From Schistosoma mansoni (taxonomy: Eukaryota; Platyhelminthes; Trematoda; Strigeidida; Schistosomatidae): 64,000 nt of DNA. The position numbers were made by a program, and so were the translations under genes. Positions 34,673-45,600 of the stretch are shown piece after piece (the stretch's first letter is position 1; each line of letters begins with the position of its first letter). The stretch covers positions 10,007,753-10,071,752 of the forward strand of contig NC_031500.1 in the NCBI RefSeq assembly GCF_000237925.1, in the 5' to 3' direction. The notes beneath the pieces are model-generated. The model was given only the letters and a program-made list of their open reading frames with translations, had not been told where the DNA came from and searched no databases.

Positions 34673-35267
34673 TCTCTCATATTTTTAAAAAAAATCAAAT
34701 TCTTCCCAAACTTTAAATTATTTATTTTTCTTTTCTGTTTTTTTGTTATTAGGAAAAAACTGAATAAAAGATATTTCACTTATTTGAAATGGAATTTTTC
34801 CTGTCGTTCTAACTTTTTTTCTTTTTCGTTTATTTCAATTTTGTTCATATATCAACTCTACATTAAAGTTGTATTGATTTAGATATTAACAAGACTGTAT
34901 ATGTATTCCTTGTATGTATGTGTCTATGTGTGTTATGCGCAGATTCTCATATGTGAGTGCATATATGTTGACCCATCAGAAAACTTTCTCCATTCATTTA
35001 AAGAAATACATCAGTATATGTATCTGTGCCCATGGCTGTTGTCCTACATTAATAACATTAGTTACTGAAGCAAGAGTGTTTATCCACCCGTAAATGATAA
35101 AGAATGAAATATGTTCGTGAATTAATTCAGATAAACAAATCGAAATAACTATTTGACAGTTGAATAAAAACGGATCAATAAGATCAAGTTGATTACTCAA
35201 GAACTGATTTAATTCTTCCTTTTGTTTTCAATTTACTATTCAATTTCTTTACAAAATGTTAATTTTA

Positions 35268-35668
35268 TATAGTTGAGATCATGAGTCAGTTGAAGCTAGA
35301 CCACCATGGAAAACCTGGGAGCACTGGACGGCCATTTCGTCTCCACAAAACGCCCTTCTGATAATGATCATATACTCACTAGTGACTGGCTCCATGAGAT
35401 ATTTCCTGGAGTTCTAGTGAGAAGCAGTAACCAGTGGAGTTCAACCAGGTCTGTTGTGAGATATCAACTCACTGAAGACATTGGTGAATGGTTGCTCAAT
35501 TTCGTGGATTGGTTGAAGTTAGACATTAACACCGTTGAATGCCAACCGGCTCAATGGTTTATCGTTTAAGTGCTCACGCGCGAGACTGATAGGTCCTCGC
35601 TTGGAAACTCGCGAGTGCGGGATCGTGGATGTGCACTGCTAAGGAGTCCCATAATATGACGAAACGGC
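35268..35668 (+). repeat. Hammerhead SINE family B, inverted composite
   Basis: 35268-35341 is a minus 3' part (tail to GGCCATTTCGTC). From about 35342 a plus copy follows, with tail scrap CCACAAAACGCCCTTCTGAT, the 5' segment (GTGACTGGCTCCATGAGATA), A-box region (GGCTCAATGGTTTATCGTTT), and a hammerhead with CTAAGGA that stops at GACGAAACGGC. The 87-aa ORF over it is a repeat ORF. Confidence 0.75.
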
Positions 35669-35734
35669 GTGGTGTTCACTTGTCCATTTCCCATTGTTAT
35701 GTGTGAATTTAAACTTCACCCCACCGCACAAGCA

Positions 35735-35928
35735 GGTGGCTATCAGGACTCAGTAGCTAAGTGGATAACGCGATGGCGTTTGGAGCGAAAGGTACTGGGT
35801 TCGAGTCCCAGAGTGGACATCAACTATGAGATGCAGGTACATCCAGCTGACGAGTCCCGAATAGGACGAAAGTCGTGTCCTGGATTCCACTGCTAGTCAC
35901 TATCCATCTTTGCTCATAATACATTTCA
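35735..35928 (+). repeat. Hammerhead SINE family A (Sm-alpha-like)
   Basis: The tRNA-like part is excellent: CAGTAGCTAAGTGGATAACG (A box) and TGGGTTCGAGTCCCAGAG (B box). It is followed by GTACATCCAGCTGACGAGTC, stem II GTCC/GGAC, GAAA, GTC and CTGGATTCCACTGCTAG. Only stem III is altered (AGTCGTGT). It lacks the outer tail. Confidence 0.85.
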
Positions 35929-36540
35929 ATTTGTTAAGTAATCCATTAGTTTTTCACAATGAAGCAACTAATTATACTATTCATATGGAACTAAGGTGAC
36001 AACGCTTATTCAATAGTGAATGAATTGTGTACTTCATCGAAACAGGTTAAACTTCACAATATGAAACATTTTGCATGTAAAATATTCATTTTTTATGATT
36101 AGTTGACATTTATTAACATGAGTGCATATACATATCAACTAACAGACTTAAAACCATAGCCAGTGTCACTCACTTATAACGAAACTGGTTACCAGTGAAC
36201 ATACGAACAGAAAGTCATCCATTAGAGTAAACATAGGATCGTTAATGTACTCTGATGAATAGTTCTAGAATGGAACAAGAACCCATTTTGCAATAAATGC
36301 AGACCTCAATCAATATAGTATCTTTTTACACTTTTCACAATGAATGATTATACATTTATTGTACTATCTAGAGTTCATACATTGAATTAATGAATCATTT
36401 TTTTTCTTCATTGATTAATATTTTTAACTTTTGATCACCCTAATAAAAATCTCCATAGAAATCTTGTACACTTACATATATTTATGATATTATAGAGTAG
36501 TTGATGAGTAGAAGAGACCTATCAATTATTTTATTACTAT

Positions 36541-36785
36541 TATTTAAACACATAAATATTGGTACAAAGGGGTACCAGATATATATATCAAATGAGATTT
36601 GTGGGAGGGCTGTGATACTGCTCGGGTGCCCAAACCGAAACAGGTGGTTTTCTTAGGGGGGCACACCCGGAGTCTTTGACCTAAAGGTCTGATCCACAAG
36701 GTAGTCGGGCATTGTGAGGAGATACAGTCCCATGGTAGCTGATGACCAATGATTAATTCATACGCCATTTGTTCCCTCAGGATCA
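36541..36785 (+). repeat. Unclassified repeat R2, 5' half
   Basis: Matches 5742-6000 (TTTAAACACATAAATATTGG, GGTGGTTTTCTTAGGGGG, GTCCCATGGTAGC) and stops at TTGTTCCCTCAGGATC. Confidence 0.7.
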
Positions 36786-37689
36786 ATTATTTATTAACAT
36801 ACAACTTAGTAGAATACTAACCATTTGATTGACTCCAATTTTAACGATACTGAACGAGTGTAAGTTTGATTCATTTAGGAATGACAGATTCCGAATGAAG
36901 CCTATTCTTCTGTAGGATTATAGTATAGAGACCGAGTTTAACGATTCTTGAAATAACCTTGACTAATTTCAAACCCAGTGTTAATCAAAACAGTTTTCTG
37001 TATGAATAAATAGTACATGAAAAAGAAAACAAACATTCTATATGATTAGCGAATTTACTAGTCTTCTACATGTTGTTCTGTCTGTCAATAAAGAACACAC
37101 TAAATTATAAGCTTTTCTATATGGATATAAAATACCTATCTTCTCGAACCCAAATGTAACTTTCAACAGTCTTTACATTCTACTCCATTAGAGTTTATTG
37201 ATTTATGGTTAGTGACAAGGAATTTTGCGGTTAGGTGTAATTTATGTTTCTACACGCAATCCAGTAGTGGATAAGTTGGACATTCTTATTTTTACCTTAT
37301 GATGCCAAAAAAATAGTGTTTTGTTATGATCTCAAATGCTCAAAGCACTGAACGAAGATGTTTCGTCAAATATACACTTTAAGGGGAAGTTCTAAACAAT
37401 CGCAAGGAGTTTCTAATCAGTTCTTAGCTAATCCGAAAACAGCTTTTGTAAACAGATAGTTTGTGGAAAAGAAAATAATAATATTACAAAGTGTAAGCTA
37501 ATTCTACGTAATTAATAAATCTATTAAAGCCTTCTACCAGTTATTCTGCCTGTAAATAAAAAAGACATAAGCTCGTTCTAATGGATAAAGAATATCCATC
37601 TTTCCGAACCCTAATAAAGACACAAACAGATTTTTAATGGTTCTCATACTGTTCCTAGTTAGGGTTATGTATTTAAGGTTGAGGGTTTT
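36786..37689. other. Non-coding, nothing recognised
   Basis: AT-rich with no supported feature. Two blocks near 37080-37150 and 37545-37610 (CTACATGTTGTTCTGTCTGT, CTACCAGTTATTCTGCCTGT) look like an old tandem duplication. Confidence 0.4.
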
Positions 37690-38040
37690 GTTACGTTCTC
37701 TACATGATTGCGGCTAATACGGTATACAACTAACGGCACTCGGACGTGTAGAACCTCGACAGTCGCAAATCAAAAGACGGAAGGAGCAGGGGAAGTTATT
37801 GATGGGCAAGAGTCAAAAATGTACAAAAAACATGAGTATTTATAGTTATTAGTATTGGCTACAACATCATTATATCCCAATAAGTTGGAAGTTTATACAC
37901 TTGTCCAATCATAGCATACCACCATGATATTCTAGAACGCTCTATCAGGTTCGTATTGGACAGGATCTCTTCGAATCCTTTAGAGCCTCCGGAGGCTTCG
38001 TCATGCTTTTCAGAGCCGTCCCAACAGTTTTTATTCACTA
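37690..38040. repeat. Unclassified repeat R4
   Basis: About 350 bp shared with 62085-62425: AGACGGAAGGA/AGACGGAAGAA, TATTTATAGTTATTAGT, CTACAACATCATTAT, ATACCACCATGATATTCTAG, GGAGGCTTCGTCA. Begins TGTTACGTTCTC. Size and TG start would fit a solo LTR, but there is no internal domain to support this. Diverged, so old. Confidence 0.5.
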
Positions 38041-38549
38041 ATTGCCATTAGAGACAATATGAGTTGTTCCGTAGCCATATGGTTGAATAAATTTCACTCA
38101 GAAATACAAGAGGCGCTATCCGATTAGTTCATTTGAAAAAATATAGTACTACCTTGATAAAGTTTGTTTCAGGATTAATGGTTTAAAGCGATGGTTTAGG
38201 GATAGAGTCGATTCCCCTGTTATAAACTATCTAAAAAGACAGAATATGGTACATTTAACACTACCATTTTTACTCTATGGTAGCAAAAAAATAATTTTTC
38301 TTTCGTCATCTTGAAAGCTTTGAGTAGTATAGAACGGCAATTTTACTGCTCATCATACACAGTATTTGAATTGTGAACAAAAATCAAAAGTATTCTCCTC
38401 TATTATGATTGGCTCGCCCCTATAATGTGTATACATTTGTTTATTTTCCTTTCGATTAACTATTATAAACTCCTTATTCTTAGTTTGACTGATAAGAAAA
38501 CCTTAACTTTACAACAAATATTCATTTTACATTGATATCGTGAATGGAT

Positions 38550-38890
38550 GAATGTCAGACCACCATTGGTAACTTGGGAGCATTGGACGGCTCTTTCTTC
38601 TTAGAATGGGACCCCTCAGTGGTGTACATCCATGACCCCGCGAGTAGGGCCCGAACTCAGGACCTATGGTCTCGCGTGAGAACGCTTAACCTCTAGACCA
38701 CTAAGCCGGCACTCAACGGTGTTAACGTCTAACTTTAATCGACCATTATTTATAAATGAATGATTCAATGATGTTCTGAATATCAACAAAGGGACACTAT
38801 AACCGTTTACACGTTTTCACTGGTGGTCTAATATTGATCCATTCATGATATCAATCTAAACTCAACAACCTCCACAACCCTATACTGATA
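38550..38890 (-). repeat. Hammerhead SINE family B, diverged, with inverted tail
   Basis: Minus copy 38550-38755 (A box GGCTTAGTGGTCTAGAGGTT on minus, ribozyme remnant CTGAGGGGTCCC). A plus-oriented tail (GGTGGTCTAATATTGATCCA, CCTCCACAACCC) follows and ends just before PLPPR exon 2. An identical duplicate lies at 42889-43229. Confidence 0.7.
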
Positions 38891-38913
38891 AATATTTATT
38901 TGTTTTTATTCAG

Positions 38914-39621
38914 TTTCATTAGATTATTACAAGAAATAGTAAACTCAATCAATGAAAAGACAATGAATACTTTACCAGCAAATAGAACATTAAACACATT
39001 CAATGGTAATAATACTAGACGTTCAAGTATCTCAGCAATACGTTATGCTCGTTCGACATCATTATATTTTCCTAATACAGATACAGATGAAGAAAGTCGT
39101 AGTCAATTACTTGCAAGTGAAAGTATTGCAGAAACACGTAGAGCTGAAACAATGAATCGATTAAATCGTATCGATGTTAAAAATGAAGGATCTAGAAATT
39201 TAACAAATCCATTATTTGATAGTATGAGTAGTATAGATCAACCATGGTTACGTGGTTATGGTCAAACTGTTGTATTATCTCCACCGAAAATTAATTTACC
39301 TATTCAACAACAAAATTCACATCAATCACAACAACCATCCTCCATGGAACATGATACTGCTAGTACCATTCAAGATATGCAGCATTCAATACGTTTACCT
39401 ACACCTAGAAGTCCTAATATAATGCATGGAGGTTATGGTGCCCTACCACCTTTAAATTATGGTACATCGATAAGAGATGGTTATGCGAGCAGTATTGGAG
39501 GTGTTGGAGTTGGAGCAGGAGGAGTTAGCAATGGAATTGGGGGCGGTAGGAAAAAAACCAAAAAGAAATTATCTTGTTTATCTTGTCTACATGGAACTGA
39601 TAACGTTGAATCGTCAACAAA
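38914..39621 (+). CDS. PLPPR-like gene, first recognised coding exon (disordered N-tail)
   Basis: Acceptor TTTTTATTCAG at 38913 and donor CAACAAA|GTATGT after 39621 (phase 2). The frame is open from the acceptor, but the first Met is at 38963, so translation may start there and the first 49 bases may be 5'UTR. The acceptor could also receive a trans-spliced leader, which schistosomes use, or an upstream cis exon. The product is Asn/Ser/Gln-rich, then Gly-rich, and ends with a basic-cysteine patch [15 protein letters not shown] (residues 197-211), a plausible palmitoylation site. An identical copy lies at 43253-43960. Confidence 0.75.
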
Positions 39622-42600
39622 GTATGTTATAAATTAGATTAATTGAATTTGAGTTATTCTTAAAAAATATTAACGATATGAAGACATGGCTGTTTCGTCT
39701 TATTCTCAAAAGATTTTATGATTTGTAAACAAGCTTTAGATTATCAAAGCGAATGGATAGAATACCGGTTGATAGGTAATATACAATGATACAATTCGGA
39801 TGAATGATAGTTCAGTTGCTAACTTAAGCCCCTGAATGAATTTAGATCAAAGACAAGATCATTAACCAGTAGAATAGGTTTTCTTTATCCAACAAAAATA
39901 ACATACTTATTATATAGAAATTATTAACACTGATAATAAATGTGATTAAATGTTAGAAAACATTGAATGATATTAATTTTGCGCATTATTCTCTAATGAA
40001 GACTCGACTGTTTGGCTTAATTCTGGTTAATCATATCAATCAGAATCGTGTCATGAGGGTGTCCAAACCCGAAAAGAAAAGGAGATATATGTCATATTTA
40101 CCCGAATTATTTAGTTCACAGCATTTACTACTGAATAACAAAATAAACACAGCACTTATGTCTATCTTCTATTAAAACGAATTGATTCTAACTGTTAAAA
40201 TTTACAGTTAACTGAAATTTCGCACGATAGATGATGACTAACACAGTAATGAAATATTAATTGCATTGCATTATGTAAACAGTATCAAGGGTAAATTGGT
40301 TACAATTCATAGGATTTAAAATCAACCAACATTGTTAAAATGCGTGAACGGAGGTTGGGATCGTGAATGCACACTACTGAGGAGTCCCGTACTAGAACGA
40401 AACAGCCGTCCAGTCCTTCCATGCTTTTGATGGTGGTCCAACATTCGTCGATTCATGATCTCAATAAAAAATTCAACAATCTCTGCAACCTCATACTGAT
40501 AATTATCATGTGCTTACTAGTGACCAGTTTTGTAAGGGAATTCTCGGAGTTCTAGTGAGAAGCCGTAACCAGCGGAGTTAATCCATATCAGTTAGAGACA
40601 GGTATCTACCTTAGACAATGGAAGGTGGTCACGCAATTTCATGGATTGGATTGTATAATTTCATTCGAACATGTATTATAGACTCATTAAATCTAGTCGT
40701 TTATATTCATCCATAGTTTCAGGCTAATGTACCGGAAGGTTCCTTGCATTTTAATGATTTATTCTATGAACCAATATGAAGGGGTGGGGTGCTGAGACTA
40801 GCCTAATCCATTACTTTGTCATAGACTTTGAATCAACAAAAACTAAATAATATATACTTTAATATTAGTTTAAAATTAATAAGGAAAGAGTTTTCATCGT
40901 TTATCGTCAGTTAATGTTGTTGTAGCAACAATAACACTTGAAGAATCGAAGATCATATTTACGTTTCCATAGTTTGTTGTTTGTTTGTTTTTTTACGTAA
41001 AACAGGATTTCGAAGCTCATCAATAAAATTATTTATCCTGAGGCTTCATTTAGAAGTCATCAAATTACTGTGGTTATTAAATGTCTGAAGTAACTTTGTC
41101 CCCTTAAAGCACACAAGCATACATATATGCAGTAATGTACCAAGTTAACCAACTGATTAAATGTGCATCTATATATCATTTTGATATAATTTAAATGTAT
41201 CTATCACTCCACCGGACAAACGCTCGCACACACACACACACACAGAGCTCACTCCTCAGTTAATGTTCTGAATGGATTTTAGGCTTATAATGATGGTTAT
41301 TATTATTATCCAATAAAGTGCTCTAGCTGGGTAGTTGTGATTTGTAAAATTAAATAACAAATGTATGAATTAATTTTAGCTGAAATCTAATTTAACCGAG
41401 TAAAATACTCACTTATATATAAATATATTGACTTCCTTGAATAGATCCATATAATAATCTACAAATCTATATGCATATCAGATCAAGAAATGAAAAGTTT
41501 TTCCAGTTTCCCCCCTTTCTCCTAACCCCCCTTTCCACAGTTGTATTATTTTTACTCATTTATTTGTATTTACCGTTATTAGTAATTATTTTCTTATTAT
41601 TTTGTTGTATTATTTCTCCATTTCTATCCATTCACTCACGTAATTCTACACACGCACATCATCATCATCACCACTATTATTATCATCAACATCTAGTTTA
41701 TATTCATCATCTGATGACTTAAACTTAATAGATGACCTAAATAAATCAGATGGACATGAAGTGAATAAACGAGAACAACAACAACAACAAAATCCATATA
41801 TTATCTGTTTGTCGATTGTATTCGCTTTGTTGGACATTCTTTTATTGATTGGATTGACTTTAATGATATTTTTTTTCAAGTGAGTTCAATGTTCAATATT
41901 TTTTTCCTAAAAAAGGGCAATATTTTACTATTTATCGAGTCTGGTTTTTTTGTCATAGTTGAAAGCGTGAGTCAATTTGAAGTCAAATATAATTGGAGTA
42001 AATACAATCAATAAAAGAATGTTAATTAAAGCGAATAAAGTCGATAAACAGATAATATATGGATTTTGTTGTTGTTGTTGTTCTCGTTTATTCACTTCAT
42101 GTCCATCTGATTTATTTAGGTCATCTATTAAGTTTAAGTCATCAGATGATGAATATAAACTAGATGTTGATGATAATAATAGTGGTGATGATGATGATGT
42201 GCGTGTGTTGAATTACGTGAGTGAATGGATAGAAATGGAGAAATNNNNNNNNNNNNNNNNNNNNNNNNNNNNNNNNNNNNNNNNNNNNNNNNNNNNNNNN
42301 NNNNNNNNNNNNNNNNNNNNNNNNNNNNNNNNNNNNNNNNNNNNNNNNNNNNNNNNNNNNNNNNNNNNNNNNNNNNNNNNNNNNNNNNNNNNNNNNNNNN
42401 NNNNNNNNNNNNNNNNNNNNNNNNNNNNNNNNNNNNNNNNNNNNACAAGAGGCGCTATCCGATTAGTTCATTTGAAAAAATATAGTACTACCTTGATAAA
42501 GTTTGTTTCAGGATTAATGGTTTAAAGCGATGGTTTAGGGATAGAGTCGATTCCCCTGTTATAAACTATCTAAAAAGACAGAATATGGTACATTTAACAC

Positions 42601-45600
42601 TACCATTTTTACTCTATGGTAGCAAAAAAATAATTTTTCTTTCGTCATCTTGAAAGCTTTGAGTAGTATAGAACGGCAATTTTACTGCTCATCATACACA
42701 GTATTTGAATTGTGAACAAAAATCAAAAGTATTCTCCTCTATTATGATTGGCTCGCCCCTATAATGTGTATACATTTGTTTATTTTCCTTTCGATTAACT
42801 ATTATAAACTCCTTATTCTTAGTTTGACTGATAAGAAAACCTTAACTTTACAACAAATATTCATTTTACATTGATATCGTGAATGGATGAATGTCAGACC
42901 ACCATTGGTAACTTGGGAGCATTGGACGGCTCTTTCTTCTTAGAATGGGACCCCTCAGTGGTGTACATCCATGACCCCGCGAGTAGGGCCCGAACTCAGG
43001 ACCTATGGTCTCGCGTGAGAACGCTTAACCTCTAGACCACTAAGCCGGCACTCAACGGTGTTAACGTCTAACTTTAATCGACCATTATTTATAAATGAAT
43101 GATTCAATGATGTTCTGAATATCAACAAAGGGACACTATAACCGTTTACACGTTTTCACTGGTGGTCTAATATTGATCCATTCATGATATCAATCTAAAC
43201 TCAACAACCTCCACAACCCTATACTGATAAATATTTATTTGTTTTTATTCAGTTTCATTAGATTATTACAAGAAATAGTAAACTCAATCAATGAAAAGAC
43301 AATGAATACTTTACCAGCAAATAGAACATTAAACACATTCAATGGTAATAATACTAGACGTTCAAGTATCTCAGCAATACGTTATGCTCGTTCGACATCA
43401 TTATATTTTCCTAATACAGATACAGATGAAGAAAGTCGTAGTCAATTACTTGCAAGTGAAAGTATTGCAGAAACACGTAGAGCTGAAACAATGAATCGAT
43501 TAAATCGTATCGATGTTAAAAATGAAGGATCTAGAAATTTAACAAATCCATTATTTGATAGTATGAGTAGTATAGATCAACCATGGTTACGTGGTTATGG
43601 TCAAACTGTTGTATTATCTCCACCGAAAATTAATTTACCTATTCAACAACAAAATTCACATCAATCACAACAACCATCCTCCATGGAACATGATACTGCT
43701 AGTACCATTCAAGATATGCAGCATTCAATACGTTTACCTACACCTAGAAGTCCTAATATAATGCATGGAGGTTATGGTGCCCTACCACCTTTAAATTATG
43801 GTACATCGATAAGAGATGGTTATGCGAGCAGTATTGGAGGTGTTGGAGTTGGAGCAGGAGGAGTTAGCAATGGAATTGGGGGCGGTAGGAAAAAAACCAA
43901 AAAGAAATTATCTTGTTTATCTTGTCTACATGGAACTGATAACGTTGAATCGTCAACAAAGTATGTTATAAATTAGATTAATTGAATTTGAGTTATTCTT
44001 AAAAAATATTAACGATATGAAGACATGGCTGTTTCGTCTTATTCTCAAAAGATTTTATGATTTGTAAACAAGCTTTAGATTATCAAAGCGAATGGATAGA
44101 ATACCGGTTGATAGGTAATATACAATGATACAATTCGGATGAATGATAGTTCAGTTGCTAACTTAAGCCCCTGAATGAATTTAGATCAAAGACAAGATCA
44201 TTAACCAGTAGAATAGGTTTTCTTTATCCAACAAAAATAACATACTTATTATATAGAAATTATTAACACTGATAATAAATGTGATTAAATGTTAGAAAAC
44301 ATTGAATGATATTAATTTTGCGCATTATTCTCTAATGAAGACTCGACTGTTTGGCTTAATTCTGGTTAATCATATCAATCAGAATCGTGTCATGAGGGTG
44401 TCCAAACCCGAAAAGAAAAGGAGATATATGTCATATTTACCCGAATTATTTAGTTCACAGCATTTACTACTGAATAACAAAATAAACACAGCACTTATGT
44501 CTATCTTCTATTAAAACGAATTGATTCTAACTGTTAAAATTTACAGTTAACTGAAATTTCGCACGATAGATGATGACTAACACAGTAATGAAATATTAAT
44601 TGCATTGCATTATGTAAACAGTATCAAGGGTAAATTGGTTACAATTCATAGGATTTAAAATCAACCAACATTGTTAAAATGCGTGAACGGAGGTTGGGAT
44701 CGTGAATGCACACTACTGAGGAGTCCCGTACTAGAACGAAACAGCCGTCCAGTCCTTCCATGCTTTTGATGGTGGTCCAACATTCGTCGATTCATGATCT
44801 CAATAAAAAATTCAACAATCTCTGCAACCTCATACTGATAATTATCATGTGCTTACTAGTGACCAGTTTTGTAAGGGAATTCTCGGAGTTCTAGTGAGAA
44901 GCCGTAACCAGCGGAGTTAATCCATATCAGTTAGAGACAGGTATCTACCTTAGACAATGGAAGGTGGTCACGCAATTTCATGGATTGGATTGTATAATTT
45001 CATTCGAACATGTATTATAGACTCATTAAATCTAGTCGTTTATATTCATCCATAGTTTCAGGCTAATGTACCGGAAGGTTCCTTGCATTTTAATGATTTA
45101 TTCTATGAACCAATATGAAGGGGTGGGGTGCTGAGACTAGCCTAATCCATTACTTTGTCATAGACTTTGAATCAACAAAAACTAAATAATATATACTTTA
45201 ATATTAGTTTAAAATTAATAAGGAAAGAGTTTTCATCGTTTATCGTCAGTTAATGTTGTTGTAGCAACAATAACACTTGAAGAATCGAAGATCATATTTA
45301 CGTTTCCATAGTTTGTTGTTTGTTTGTTTTTTTACGTAAAACAGGATTTCGAAGCTCATCAATAAAATTATTTATCCTGAGGCTTCATTTAGAAGTCATC
45401 AAATTACTGTGGTTATTAAATGTCTGAAGTAACTTTGTCCCCTTAAAGCACACAAGCATACATATATGCAGTAATGTACCAAGTTNNNNNNNNNNNNNNN
45501 NNNNNNNNNNNNNNNNNNNNNNNNNNNNNNNNNNNNNNNNNNNNNNNNNNNNNNNNNNNNNNNNNNNNNNNNNNNNNNNNNNNNNNNNNNNNNNNNNNNN

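Noticed and set aside
35306-35569. 87-aa ORF and similar ORFs at 16419-16754, 40367-40555, 45474-45809
   Set aside because: All lie on hammerhead SINE copies. Their similarity to each other comes from the repeat, not from a protein.
35735-35830. tRNA gene
   Set aside because: A and B boxes are good, but there is no closed acceptor stem or CCA-adjacent end, and the text is part of SINE A.
41471-41722. His/Tyr-rich 83-aa ORF
   Set aside because: It is a frame shadow over the intron end and TM1 exon. The supported frame there is a different one that joins in phase on both sides.
43253-43960. Second PLPPR-like paralogue
   Set aside because: The block is identical in introns too and gap-bounded, which fits duplicated assembly better than a paralogue.
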